Below are positions 1-8,888 of a DNA stretch of 64,000 nt, piece by piece (position 1 is the stretch's first letter; every line of letters begins with the position of its first letter). The position numbers and the translations under genes were made by a program. Below the pieces are notes generated by a model, which saw only the letters and a list, made by a program, of their open reading frames with translations, was not told the origin of the DNA and searched no databases. The stretch is taken from assembly GCA_963797565.1 (NCBI GenBank), contig CAWCPM010000005.1, positions 185,349-249,348 on the forward strand, read 5' to 3'. The DNA comes from JAICYJ01 sp963797565 (GTDB taxonomy: Bacteria > Actinomycetota > Thermoleophilia > Gaiellales > JAICJC01).

Positions 1-55
1 CGATGTGCGGAGCGAGCCGGTCGAACGCGGCCAGGGCGGCCAGCGCCCCGGCCAC
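1..55 (-). CDS. possible 5' end of a gene cut by the window edge
   Basis: Immediately after the stop of the uracil-DNA glycosylase-like gene, the minus strand has a GTG at 55-53 followed by an open frame that runs off the window (Val-Ala-Gly-Ala-Leu-Ala-Ala-Leu and so on). Its close spacing would fit a co-transcribed gene. Only 18 codons are visible and nothing in them identifies a family, so this is no more than a possible start. Confidence 0.22.
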   Translation of the reverse strand, partial: MAGALAALAAFDRLAPHI

Positions 56-63
56 GCGCAGCG

Positions 64-687
64 TCAGTACGGCGGCAGGTTGTCGTACCACTCGCCCAGC
101 GCCTTGAACGCCGCCCAGAACTCGCGCTTGGCGGCGGAGTCGTTCAGCGAGCTGTCGATGTCGGGTACGGCCAGCAGGTCGATCGTGGGGGTGAACGGCC
201 GCACCTGGCCGCAGCCGAACTCGACCGGCGATGAGAGTGGGAACTCCAGCGATCCCAGGAACGCGACGGCGTCGGAGCCCATCGCGACGACGATGCCGGG
301 CTGGGTGATGTGCAGCTCGTGGGTGAGCCAGGCGCGCGCCTGAGCGAGGTCGTCCGGTCCGGGGTCGATGTCGACCTTCAGGCAGACGCTGCCGTACAGC
401 TTCAACGGGTCGATGCGCAGCCGCTCGATGCTCTTCAGCACCGCCTGGCCGGCACGGCCGAAGAAGGCCACGCCCTCCTGCACCTCCGCCGCGGCCGGCC
501 GGTACTTGAGCAGGAAGATGTCGGCCAGCGGGTGGCCGGTGCCGATCACCGGCGCCTGTGCGGGGTGGTGGTCGCCGACCCAGGTCGCGATCTCATGGCC
601 GAGCTGGTTGGTCTCGGCGATGGCGCGGGCCTGGTAGCGCTCGTAGATCTGATCGTCGGGCACGCTCACTCCGACATATTGGCGCAT
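64..687 (-). CDS. uracil-DNA glycosylase superfamily protein
   Basis: A 207-residue protein resembling the family 4/5-type uracil-DNA glycosylases, which remove uracil from DNA in base-excision repair. Visible features are an N-proximal GTGHPLADIFLLKY segment in the place of the usual GEAPG motif, a FFGRAGQAVL segment like the FVGRAGQLL of the family, and PGIVVAMGSDAV like the late beta strand before the second motif. The first motif deviates from the canonical active site, and I do not see the four iron-sulfur cysteines typical of family 4, so catalytic activity is uncertain. It is transcribed divergently from the HD-GYP gene with 68 bases between their starts. The superfamily call is from motif resemblance only. 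Confidence 0.6.
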   Translation of the reverse strand: MRQYVGVSVPDDQIYERYQARAIAETNQLGHEIATWVGDHHPAQAPVIGTGHPLADIFLLKYRPAAAEVQEGVAFFGRAGQAVLKSIERLRIDPLKLYGSVCLKVDIDPGPDDLAQARAWLTHELHITQPGIVVAMGSDAVAFLGSLEFPLSSPVEFGCGQVRPFTPTIDLLAVPDIDSSLNDSAAKREFWAAFKALGEWYDNLPPY

Positions 688-755
688 CCGCGGCCGAAAC
701 CTCTACCCCGCGATGCGTTCAAGCTTGTGGAGCGCGCGGTCGATCATCTCCACAA

Positions 756-2213
756 ATGCCTCGCATCTCCCGAGCTGCGGCGGCAGCCTGCCTGGCCGCA
801 TTCACCCCTGCTGCGCTGGTGGCGCTGGCATCGCGCCGCGTGAACGGCGAGTTCGAGCTGCCCACGCTGCACGTGCTGGCGGTCACGGGTACCGCCGCCG
901 TCGCCGCCGCGGTGTCGGTGCTGATGACACGGGCGGCGATCCGCAGGAACGACACGCGAGCAGGGCTCGTGGGCGTCGCCTTCACCGTCATGGCCGGGCT
1001 GATGACGATCCACGGCCTGGCCACGCCGGGCGTGTTCCTCGGGGAGTACGCCCGCAACGCCACCGTCGGCCTGGCCGGCGTGCTGGCGGTTCCGGCCGGG
1101 GGCGTGATCCTGGCCGCGGCGGTGCTGGCACCGTCCGCCCGGGCCGGTGCCACCCGCGTGGTCGTGCGCTGCCAGGCGGCCGCCATCGGGGCGCTGTTGG
1201 TGTTCGGGGTGGTCGGGCTGGTGCATCCGGAGCTGATTCCGCTGGTGCCGCTGCAGGTGGAGCCATGGGTGTACTTCGTGCTGTTCCCGGTCAGCATCGT
1301 CTACCTCTGGATCGCGCGCCGGGCCTTCGTCACGCACCAGCTGACCGGCCGCCGCGCCGATCTCACGGTCGCCGTCGGCCTGATCTGGCTGGGCTGCTCG
1401 ATCGTGATCTACCTGCTCTCGGAGACGTGGACGTTCGGGTTCTGGGCGGCGCACGCGATGGAGGCGATCGGCTTCGTGGCCGTGGCCGGCTCGGTCGCCG
1501 TCGACCTTGCCCGGCAGGTGCCCTCCTACCACCTCTACCGCCGGGTGGAGGGCAGCGACCTGCTGGAGTCCGAGGAGAGCCTGCTGGGCGGCTACGTCCG
1601 CAGCATGACCGCGACCATGGAGCTGCGCGATCCCTCCACCCGCGAGCACTCGAGGCGGGTGGCCGCTCTGGCCGTGCGGGTGGGCATGAAGATGGGGCTG
1701 CCGGCACCGGCGCTGCGCCGTCTGGCCGTTGCCGGGCTGCTCCACGACATCGGCAAGCTGCAGGTGCCCGAGCGGATCCTGAACAAGCCGGGCCGGCTCA
1801 CCGATGAGGAGTTCGCGGTGATCAAGACGCATCCCCGCAAGGGCGCCGACCTGCTGGCGCACCTGGGCGGGTTCGAGCGAGAGCTGCCGATCGTGCTGTG
1901 GCATCACGAGCGGTTCGGCGGCGGCGGATACCCGGACGGCATCGCCGGCCAGGCGATCCCGCTGGAGGCCCGCATCATGACGGTCTGCGACGTGTACGAC
2001 GCGCTGATCAGCCGGCGCGCGTACCGCGAACCGTGGTCACACGAGCGGGCGATGGCCCAGATCGTGAGCGAGACCGGCACCACGTTCGACCCTGCCTGCG
2101 TGGATGCGCTGGCAGCGGTGCTCGAGGGCGCCGGCGATCCGCAGGTGCAGGTGCTGCACCAGTCGCTCGGCATCGTCCGCGCTGCCGCCCGCGGAAGCCT
2201 AGGTCGAAGGTGA
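756..2213 (+). CDS. membrane-anchored HD-GYP domain phosphodiesterase
   Basis: A 485-residue protein with about seven to eight hydrophobic segments in residues 1-265, followed by a cytoplasmic HD-GYP domain (about residues 285-460). The metal-binding HD is in AGLLHDIGKLQVP and the family-defining stretch is HHERFGGGGYPDG. HD-GYP domains hydrolyse cyclic di-GMP, so this is probably a membrane sensor that lowers c-di-GMP. The ligand of the membrane part is unknown. I chose the ATG at 756 because the open frame upstream overlaps the divergent gene and is not protein-like. The stop codon at 2211-2213 overlaps the left arm of an 18-base inverted repeat that closes at 2410. Confidence 0.85.
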   Translation: MPRISRAAAAACLAAFTPAALVALASRRVNGEFELPTLHVLAVTGTAAVAAAVSVLMTRAAIRRNDTRAGLVGVAFTVMAGLMTIHGLATPGVFLGEYARNATVGLAGVLAVPAGGVILAAAVLAPSARAGATRVVVRCQAAAIGALLVFGVVGLVHPELIPLVPLQVEPWVYFVLFPVSIVYLWIARRAFVTHQLTGRRADLTVAVGLIWLGCSIVIYLLSETWTFGFWAAHAMEAIGFVAVAGSVAVDLARQVPSYHLYRRVEGSDLLESEESLLGGYVRSMTATMELRDPSTREHSRRVAALAVRVGMKMGLPAPALRRLAVAGLLHDIGKLQVPERILNKPGRLTDEEFAVIKTHPRKGADLLAHLGGFERELPIVLWHHERFGGGGYPDGIAGQAIPLEARIMTVCDVYDALISRRAYREPWSHERAMAQIVSETGTTFDPACVDALAAVLEGAGDPQVQVLHQSLGIVRAAARGSLGRR

Positions 2214-2410
2214 GATGGGTGATCGGTATCTCCCGCGAGCCTGGCCGCTGCGACCGGTTTGAGGTCAGCGGCGGCTGGGGTGGCTACGGCTGCAAACCGT
2301 CGTCTCGCTATGTCCTCGGTCGCGCCAATACGACCCGGTATTGACGCTCCCTGCCATTGCGAGACTCGTTCTCGCCGTCCAGGACATCACGAATACCGAT
2401 CACCCATCTC
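2212..2410. repeat. 18-bp inverted repeat framing the gap between two convergent genes
   Basis: GAGATGGGTGATCGGTAT at 2212-2229 is repeated as its exact reverse complement at 2393-2410. The arms begin inside the stop codon of the HD-GYP gene and end four bases before the stop of the convergent glycosyltransferase gene. The 163 bases between contain smaller complementary pairs (CGGTTTG 2255-2261 with CAAACCG 2293-2299; GCGACCG 2250-2256 with CGGTCGC 2317-2323). No coding potential and no target-site duplication is visible. It may be a bidirectional terminator-like fold, a small non-autonomous element or a structured RNA; I cannot decide. Confidence 0.6.
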
Positions 2411-2413
2411 GGG

Positions 2414-4213
2414 CTAGCTCCCCGTCTTCCCGACCTGCTGCATCCACTTCAAGCCCTGCAGGTAGAGCAGGTTGCGGGGCCGCCGCACGATCTGGTTGTG
2501 CCGCATCGCGACCAGGAACTCCTCCGGCCCGTCGAAGGCCGGGATGCGGTTGACGGCGGTGCCGATGCCCTGCAGCACGTGCGCGTCGGAGCCCGCCGAC
2601 TGCACCAGGTTGTACTTGGTCGCGAATCGCAGGGCGTCGTCGTTGAACGAGTCGAACAGCAGCCGTGAGTTGTAGACCTCGAACACGTCGATCTCATCGA
2701 GGTGGCGGAGCAACGTGGCGGAGTCCGGGATCGTGTGCAGGCGGTCGAAGGGGTGGGGCATCAGCACCAGGCCGCCCTGCTGCTGGATCTCGGCGATGGT
2801 GTCGGACATGGTCATGCCCCGCTCGATCCGCTCGTGCAGGAACAGCCCGATCACCTCGCCCTGTGAGGTCTTGACCTCCTCGCCCACGATCACCGTGATC
2901 GGCTTGTCCAGGGCGGCTGCCTCGAGCGCGCCCGAGATCTCGTTGTGGTCGGTGATCGCGATGGCGCCCAGGCCCTGGGCGATGCAGTGGTCGACCAGCG
3001 CCTCGGGGTCGGTGGCGCAGTCGTGCGAGTGGCTCGTGTGCATGTGCAGGTCGGCGTCGATCAGCACCGGCCGCGCCGGCGCCGCCTGGGGCCGAGCCCG
3101 GCGCCGCCGCAGCAGGCCGGTGTAGAGCGACTCCAGCCGCTCGGCCAGCGCCGCCGCGCCGCGCTCGGATGCGGCCCGTTCGCCCTCGGCGGCCAGCCGC
3201 CCGCGCAGCTCGGGCTGCTCCAGCAGGCGGGCCACCGCGGCGGCGGCCAGCGGCGGCTGGTCGGCCGCGTAGCGCAGCCCCGTCCCATCACCGACCGAGA
3301 CCACGACGGCGCCGCTGGCGCGAGCCTCCCAGGCCAGGAGGGCGTTCCCATCCGGCGCTGCCACGAACACGTCGGCGGCTCCCAGCAGCCGGGCTCGCTG
3401 CTCGTCCCGCTCCAGCCCCTCGGTGCGCACACGCCCCCGCGCCCGTGGTGGCACGTACGGCCGCATCGGCCTGCGGCCGCGCCTATCCCAGACCAGCGTC
3501 AGCTCGACGCCGGGCATGTCGGCGACGGTGCGGATCAGGCTGCGGGCGACGCCACGGCCCTCGCCCGTCCACTCGGCCACGACCCTGGTGCCGGTCTTGG
3601 CGGCGGGGGTGAAGATGCCGGAGATGGGGTCGGGCATGACCTCGTAGTCGCCCGGGTACAGCGTGCGGGCAAGCTCGGCCGAGCGCGTGCTGGCCGCGAG
3701 CAACGCATCGATGCGCGACCCGTAGCGCTTCCGCCGGCCGCTGCGGATCGGATAGCTGAGTGCGCGCTCGGTCTCGGCGTGGAAGGTGGCCACGATCAGA
3801 CCGCGGGTGTGGCGCAGCGCGGCGGTGGCCAGCCCCGGCACGATCGGCTCGTGGGCGTGCACGATGTCGAAGCCGCCCTCGCCGACGGCCAGCGCGACGT
3901 TGGCGGAGGCCGCGATCGGCAGCCCGGCGCCACGCCCGCGGCCGCGCGCCCCGCTGGGCACGGCAGGGCCGACGGCCACGGCCAGCGGCTCACCGGGCAG
4001 CGCGTGCAGCGCCTCGCCGTCGCCGGCGGCCAGCGAGCGCAGCCGGCGACGGCCGCTGCGAAGCGACTGCGAGGACGCGCTGGGCGCGAGCACCGTCACC
4101 CGGTGCCCGCGCCCAGCCAATCCCGTCGCCTCGTTCCGCACGTACTCGGCCACCGGATGGCCGCCGGCCAGTGCGTAGGGCGAGACGAGGCAGATGTTCA
4201 GCGCATCGGCCAC
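2414..4213 (-). CDS. PimA-like GT4 glycosyltransferase fused to a PHP-family phosphoesterase
   Basis: A 599-residue two-domain protein. Residues 1-370 look like a GT4 (GT-B fold) transferase: NICLVSPYALAGGHPVAEYV at the N terminus and FDIVHAHEPIVPGLATAAL followed by a TFHAE motif, as in phosphatidylinositol mannosyltransferase PimA. After an Arg/Pro-rich linker, residues 383-599 form a PHP phosphoesterase domain with metal-ligand motifs DLHMHTSHSHD, ITDHNE, MPHPFDR and SAGSDAH. It starts 7 bases after ino1 and is the last gene of the PIP synthase-Ino1 operon, so the transferase part probably mannosylates an inositol lipid. The PHP part is plausibly a phosphatase acting in the same pathway; that is inference. 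The fusion is unusual. Confidence 0.8.
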   Translation of the reverse strand: MADALNICLVSPYALAGGHPVAEYVRNEATGLAGRGHRVTVLAPSASSQSLRSGRRRLRSLAAGDGEALHALPGEPLAVAVGPAVPSGARGRGRGAGLPIAASANVALAVGEGGFDIVHAHEPIVPGLATAALRHTRGLIVATFHAETERALSYPIRSGRRKRYGSRIDALLAASTRSAELARTLYPGDYEVMPDPISGIFTPAAKTGTRVVAEWTGEGRGVARSLIRTVADMPGVELTLVWDRRGRRPMRPYVPPRARGRVRTEGLERDEQRARLLGAADVFVAAPDGNALLAWEARASGAVVVSVGDGTGLRYAADQPPLAAAAVARLLEQPELRGRLAAEGERAASERGAAALAERLESLYTGLLRRRRARPQAAPARPVLIDADLHMHTSHSHDCATDPEALVDHCIAQGLGAIAITDHNEISGALEAAALDKPITVIVGEEVKTSQGEVIGLFLHERIERGMTMSDTIAEIQQQGGLVLMPHPFDRLHTIPDSATLLRHLDEIDVFEVYNSRLLFDSFNDDALRFATKYNLVQSAGSDAHVLQGIGTAVNRIPAFDGPEEFLVAMRHNQIVRRPRNLLYLQGLKWMQQVGKTGS

Positions 4214-4220
4214 GCGGTGG

Positions 4221-5375
4221 TCACCCCTTGGCCGCGGCCTTCTCCTTGGTGCCCGACTTCTTCGGCGTGTACTTCTCGATGAAGGTCTCGACCTGCGTGT
4301 GGCACTCGTCGTCGGGGTGCTGTACCGGGGGCGACTTCATGAAGTAGGCGGACGGCCACTCGAGCGCGCCTCCGATGCCGTTGTCGAGGGCCAGCTTGGC
4401 ACAGCGCACGGCGTCGATCACGATGCCCGCCGAGTTGGGGGAGTCGACCACCTCGAGCTTGAGCTCGATGTTCAGGGGCACGTCGCCGAACGCGCGGCCC
4501 TCGAGGCGGATGTAGGCCCACTTCCGATCCTCCAGCCAGGCGACGTGATCGGACGGGCCGATGTGCACGTTCTTGGCGCCGAGGTCGTGGTCGAGCTGCG
4601 AGGTGACCGCGTTGGTCTTGGAGATCTTCTTGCTCTCCAGGCGCTCACGCTCGAGCATGTTCAGGAAGTCGGTGTTGCCGCCCACGTTCAGCTGGTGGGT
4701 GCGCTCCAGCCGCACACCCCGCTCCTGGAACAGGCGCGCCAGCTTGCGGTGGACGATCGTCGCGCCGACCTGCGACTTGATGTCGTCGCCGACGATGGGC
4801 AGGCCCTTCTCCTCGAAGCGGCGGCGCCAGTAGGGCTCGCGGGCGATGAACACGGGGATGCAGTTGACGAAACCGCAGCCGGCGGCGAGCACCTGCTCGA
4901 CGTACCACTTGGTCGCCTCCTCGGAGCCGACCGGCAGGTAGCTGACGACCACGTCGGTCTTCGTGTCCTGCAGGATCTTGACGACGTCGGCGGTCTCGCC
5001 CGATGCCTTCGTGATCACCTGCGACAGGTACTTGCCGATGCCGTCGTGGGTCATGCCCCGGTAGACGGGCACGTCCAGCTTGGGCACGTCGGAGAACTTG
5101 ACGGTGTTGTTCTGGCCGCTGAAGATCGCCTGCGACAGATCCTTGCCGACCTTGTCGGCGTCGATATCGAACGCGGCGCTGAACTCGATGTCCGAGATGT
5201 GGTAGCCGCCCAGGTCGACGTGCATCAGACCGGGCACGCTCACCCCGACCTTGGCGTCCTGGTAGTACTGAACTCCCTGTACGAACGACGAGGCGCAGTT
5301 GCCGACGCCGACGACGGCGACGCGCACCTTTCCGTTCGAGGCGCGATGTCCGTTTTGCGAGGCCGTTTCGGCCAT
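4221..5375 (-). CDS. ino1: inositol-3-phosphate synthase (actinobacterial type)
   Basis: Converts glucose 6-phosphate to inositol 3-phosphate with bound NAD. The 384-residue protein has the N-terminal dinucleotide motif VAVVGVGNCASSF and the conserved segments VGDDIKSQVGATIVHR, NVGGNTDFLNM and DSPNSAGIVIDAVR of the short actinobacterial and archaeal Ino1 family. The frame is open far upstream, but the ATG at 5375 is preceded by GGAGGG and starts two bases after the stop of the phosphatidyltransferase gene, which fixes the start. It supplies inositol phosphate to the PIP synthase encoded just upstream and perhaps also to mycothiol-like thiols. A Lys/Ala-rich tail ends the protein. Confidence 0.95.
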   Translation of the reverse strand: MAETASQNGHRASNGKVRVAVVGVGNCASSFVQGVQYYQDAKVGVSVPGLMHVDLGGYHISDIEFSAAFDIDADKVGKDLSQAIFSGQNNTVKFSDVPKLDVPVYRGMTHDGIGKYLSQVITKASGETADVVKILQDTKTDVVVSYLPVGSEEATKWYVEQVLAAGCGFVNCIPVFIAREPYWRRRFEEKGLPIVGDDIKSQVGATIVHRKLARLFQERGVRLERTHQLNVGGNTDFLNMLERERLESKKISKTNAVTSQLDHDLGAKNVHIGPSDHVAWLEDRKWAYIRLEGRAFGDVPLNIELKLEVVDSPNSAGIVIDAVRCAKLALDNGIGGALEWPSAYFMKSPPVQHPDDECHTQVETFIEKYTPKKSGTKEKAAAKG

Positions 5376-5377
5376 AC

Positions 5378-5998
5378 CTATCCCTCCGATTTCGCGTTCA
5401 GTTGTGTGCGTACGTAGGCGATGCGCTGGACGACGGTGATCGCCGTCAGGGCGGCCAGGATGTAGATCGCGTAGGGCAGCACGCTGCCCACGCCGGCGAA
5501 CGGCAGCACCACGGCCAGCAGCACGATCCGCTCGGCACGAGCCATCAGGCCGACGTCGCCCTTCAGGCCCAGCGCCTCGGCCTTGGCGCGGGTGTAGCTG
5601 ACCAGGAACGACCCGACCAGCGCCACGAACACGCAGGCCAGGGCAAGGCTGTCGCCGCGGTCGGCCAGCACCAGGGCGATGGCACCCAGGATCACGCCCT
5701 CGCTCATGCGGTCGAGGGTCGAATCGAGGAAGCCGCCGAACGGTGTCATCTTGTCGTGCGCCCGCGCCAGCGCGCCGTCCAGGGCGTCGATCACGGAGCC
5801 GGCCACGAACACAACCGTCGCCCACACCCAGTGCTGCTCGTAGATCAGCACACCGGCCACCACGTTCAGCAGGAACCCGCCGGTGGTGAGCTGGTTGGGG
5901 GTGAGCGGGATGCTGCGGAAGCTCTGCATGAAGCGCAGCGCGACGCTGCGACCGCCGTTGGTATACCCGTCCTTGAGACGCGCGAGCGAGGTGGTCAT
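5378..5998 (-). CDS. pgsA1: CDP-alcohol phosphatidyltransferase, probable phosphatidylinositol-phosphate synthase
   Basis: A 206-residue polytopic membrane enzyme with the complete CDP-alcohol phosphotransferase signature D-G-x2-A-R-x8-G-x3-D-x3-D, read as DALDGALARAH, then GGFLDSTLDR. Followed directly by inositol-3-phosphate synthase, it most likely joins CDP-diacylglycerol and inositol 3-phosphate to give phosphatidylinositol phosphate, as in mycobacteria. The ATG at 5998 lies 7 bases after a TATAGT box, so the operon mRNA is probably leaderless. Other CDP-alcohol substrates (glycerol phosphate) cannot be excluded by motif alone; the neighbourhood is the main argument. The gene symbol is used by analogy. 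Confidence 0.85.
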   Translation of the reverse strand: MTTSLARLKDGYTNGGRSVALRFMQSFRSIPLTPNQLTTGGFLLNVVAGVLIYEQHWVWATVVFVAGSVIDALDGALARAHDKMTPFGGFLDSTLDRMSEGVILGAIALVLADRGDSLALACVFVALVGSFLVSYTRAKAEALGLKGDVGLMARAERIVLLAVVLPFAGVGSVLPYAIYILAALTAITVVQRIAYVRTQLNAKSEG

Positions 5999-6005
5999 CG
6001 CGCGT

Positions 6006-6011
6006 ACTATA
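6006..6011 (-). promoter_or_regulatory. -10 box of the inositol-lipid operon (leaderless)
   Basis: TATAGT on the minus strand ends 7 bases before the ATG of the phosphatidyltransferase gene at 5998. Transcription would start at or next to the start codon. No Shine-Dalgarno sequence and no convincing -35 box are visible. Confidence 0.55.
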
Positions 6012-6052
6012 CCACGCGCGCTATCACGTGCATGCGGTGCCGTGAATCCCGG

Positions 6053-6844
6053 TCAGGAGGCCGGATCAAGCCGCAACCGGTGCCGGGCCGAGGCCGGCAG
6101 CGTGGGGTGGAAGCGCTCGATCGTCCAGGCGACGCCGAGGGCGACGCCGGCCAGGGCGGCGCCCAGGATCGCGTCCAGCCAGAAGTGGTTGCCGGTTGCC
6201 ACGATCGAAAACACGATCAGGCAGGGGTAGAACAGCCAGATGACGCGGACGGCGGGCCGGCGCACCAGGAAGAAGCAGCTGGTTCCGATGATCAGCGAGA
6301 AGCAGGTGTGCACGCTGGGCACGGCCGCGAACGGGTTCGAGAGCAGCGACACGGCGCCGGTGTTGAAGTTGACATCGGCCGTCTTCTCGAGGGTGTCGAT
6401 GAAGCCGAGATCGGTGAGCATGCGCGGCGGTGCGGTCGGGAACAGGACGTAGCCGATCAGGGCCAGCGCCATCGCCGAGAAGATGATGTTGCGCACGAAG
6501 TAGTAGTGGTGGTTGCGGCGCAGGTACAGCCAGAACATGAAGCAGGTGGTGACCGCGAAGTGCGCGTGGAAGTAGGTCGTGTTGGCCACGTCGAGCACCC
6601 ACGGCCGCGCCAGCGCCCAGTGCTGGACGTCCAGCTCCGTGAAGATGCCCATGCTCTTCTCGATCGAGACGACGTCGCGGGCGTGTACGAATGCGACCGC
6701 CAGGTCGCCCTTGGCGAGGGTGCGGGAGATCTCGTACAGCAGGTCCGCGACCGCGAACAGCACCAGCTGGAGCACGAAGTCGGGCCACCCTTTGGGAAGC
6801 ACTCGTGCGCGTTCCCTGGTCCGTGCAGACGCCAACGTCGCCAT
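6053..6844 (-). CDS. PAP2_3 / inositolphosphotransferase-like membrane protein
   Basis: A 263-residue protein with about six membrane segments and the PAP2 phosphatase triad spread over FPTAPPRML, AAVPSVHTCFSLI and ATGNHFWLDAILG (active-site His in PSVH, and His-x3-Asp in NHFWLD). This arrangement is that of the Aur1/Ipt1-like branch, whose members move or remove lipid-linked phosphate or phosphoinositol groups. It lies 54 bases upstream of the PIP synthase-Ino1-PimA-like operon on the same strand, so a role in inositol lipid remodelling or in removing a lipid phosphate is likely but not proven. A TACCAT box 6 bases before the ATG suggests its own leaderless promoter. Confidence 0.8.
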   Translation of the reverse strand: MATLASARTRERARVLPKGWPDFVLQLVLFAVADLLYEISRTLAKGDLAVAFVHARDVVSIEKSMGIFTELDVQHWALARPWVLDVANTTYFHAHFAVTTCFMFWLYLRRNHHYYFVRNIIFSAMALALIGYVLFPTAPPRMLTDLGFIDTLEKTADVNFNTGAVSLLSNPFAAVPSVHTCFSLIIGTSCFFLVRRPAVRVIWLFYPCLIVFSIVATGNHFWLDAILGAALAGVALGVAWTIERFHPTLPASARHRLRLDPAS

Positions 6845-6850
6845 CGCGGG

Positions 6851-6856
6851 ATGGTA
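6851..6856 (-). promoter_or_regulatory. -10 box before the PAP2 gene
   Basis: TACCAT on the minus strand, 6 bases before the ATG at 6844. This is the same spacing as at other operon heads in the window, implying a leaderless transcript. Confidence 0.45.
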
Positions 6857-6894
6857 CCCGATGTTGCGGATCGCGCGGCCCCCCGGCGGGTGCG

Positions 6895-7908
<1,014 letters not shown>

Positions 7909-7928
7909 CTGCTGAAAGAGTACCCGTC

Positions 7929-8888
7929 ATGCCGTTTCCGGCGATCCTCGACCGGCTGCGCGCCGCCTACGGCGTGCGGCCGCACCGGGTGCTGGAGCCG
8001 CTGGACGAGCTGATCCTGACGGTGCTGTCTCAGAACACCAGCGACATCAACTGCGAGCGCGCCTACGCGGCGATGCGGGAGCGCTACCCGCGCTGGCAGG
8101 ACGTGCTGGAGGCCACACCGGCGCAGCTGGTCGCGGTGCTGCGCCCGGGCGGCCTGGCCAACCAGAAGGCGCCGCGGATCCAGGCGATCCTGGCCGAGTT
8201 GGACGAGACGCCGGCCGGGCTCGACCTGGGCTGGCTGGCGGAGCTGGAGCCGGAGGCGGCGATGGCGTTCCTGACCGCGCTTCCGGGAGTGGGAGCGAAG
8301 ACCGCCAGCTGCGTGCTCCTGTTCTCGCTGGGCATGCCGGTGATGCCGGTTGATACGCACATCCACCGGATCGCGCTGCGGCTGGGGCTGATCGGCCCGC
8401 GGGTCGGCGCCGAGGCCGCGCATCCCCTGCTGACGGCGATCACGCCGCCTGACCGCATGCTGGAGGGGCACCTGCTCCTGATCGAGCATGGCCGTCGCAC
8501 CTGCAAGGCGCGGCGGCCGCGCTGCGACGGCTGCGTGCTGCTCGACCTGTGCCCGTCGGAGCGGAGTTCCTGGCGCAGCCGGGGTAGTCGGCCGACTCGA
8601 CGGCCGCGCCCGCGCCGGCCGGCGGCGTGGCGGGGCGCATCGCCGGCTGCTTGCCGCGGCGGGGAGGGCGGGTCACCCGGATCTCCTGGGCGACGGCGTA
8701 GGAGCCGATCACGAGCGTGGCTGCGAGCAGCTGTGCTGCCAGCCCCTCGGCGGTCGGGAAGATCGCGAGCCAAAGGCCAAGCGAGTCGGAGATGGGCAGG
8801 GCCACGTTTGTGGCCGGGATCCAGCCCGCCAGCTGCATCTCCTGGACGGACTCGCCGACCATCACGATCAGCACCAGCCCGATGGTGA
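7929..8888 (+). CDS. nth: endonuclease III (C terminus reads on into antisense of next gene)
   Basis: DNA glycosylase/AP lyase of base-excision repair. Helix-hairpin-helix and catalytic Lys are in LPGVGAKTASCVL, the catalytic Asp in MPVDTHIHR, and the four iron-sulfur cysteines follow C-x6-C-x2-C-x5-C in CKARRPRCDGCVLLDLC, which ends near residue 210, the usual length of the family. The open frame nevertheless continues to 8888 with an Arg/Pro/Ser-rich tail that is antisense to the iron permease gene. A TAG in another frame at 8585-8587 would end the protein at the expected place after a one-base shift, so the true end is probably near 8587 and the 8588-8888 extension spurious. Confidence 0.85.
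   Translation: MPFPAILDRLRAAYGVRPHRVLEPLDELILTVLSQNTSDINCERAYAAMRERYPRWQDVLEATPAQLVAVLRPGGLANQKAPRIQAILAELDETPAGLDLGWLAELEPEAAMAFLTALPGVGAKTASCVLLFSLGMPVMPVDTHIHRIALRLGLIGPRVGAEAAHPLLTAITPPDRMLEGHLLLIEHGRRTCKARRPRCDGCVLLDLCPSERSSWRSRGSRPTRRPRPRRPAAWRGASPAACRGGEGGSPGSPGRRRRSRSRAWLRAAVLPAPRRSGRSRAKGQASRRWAGPRLWPGSSPPAASPGRTRRPSRSAPARW

Noticed and set aside
2212..2410. Insertion sequence or MITE with terminal repeats
   Set aside because: Inverted repeats are present, but there is no target duplication or transposase; without other copies the mobile-element label is not supported.
4221..5825. N-terminal extension of Ino1 by about 150 codons
   Set aside because: The extension overlaps the phosphatidyltransferase gene and is Arg/Gly-rich; the ATG at 5375 has a good ribosome-binding site.
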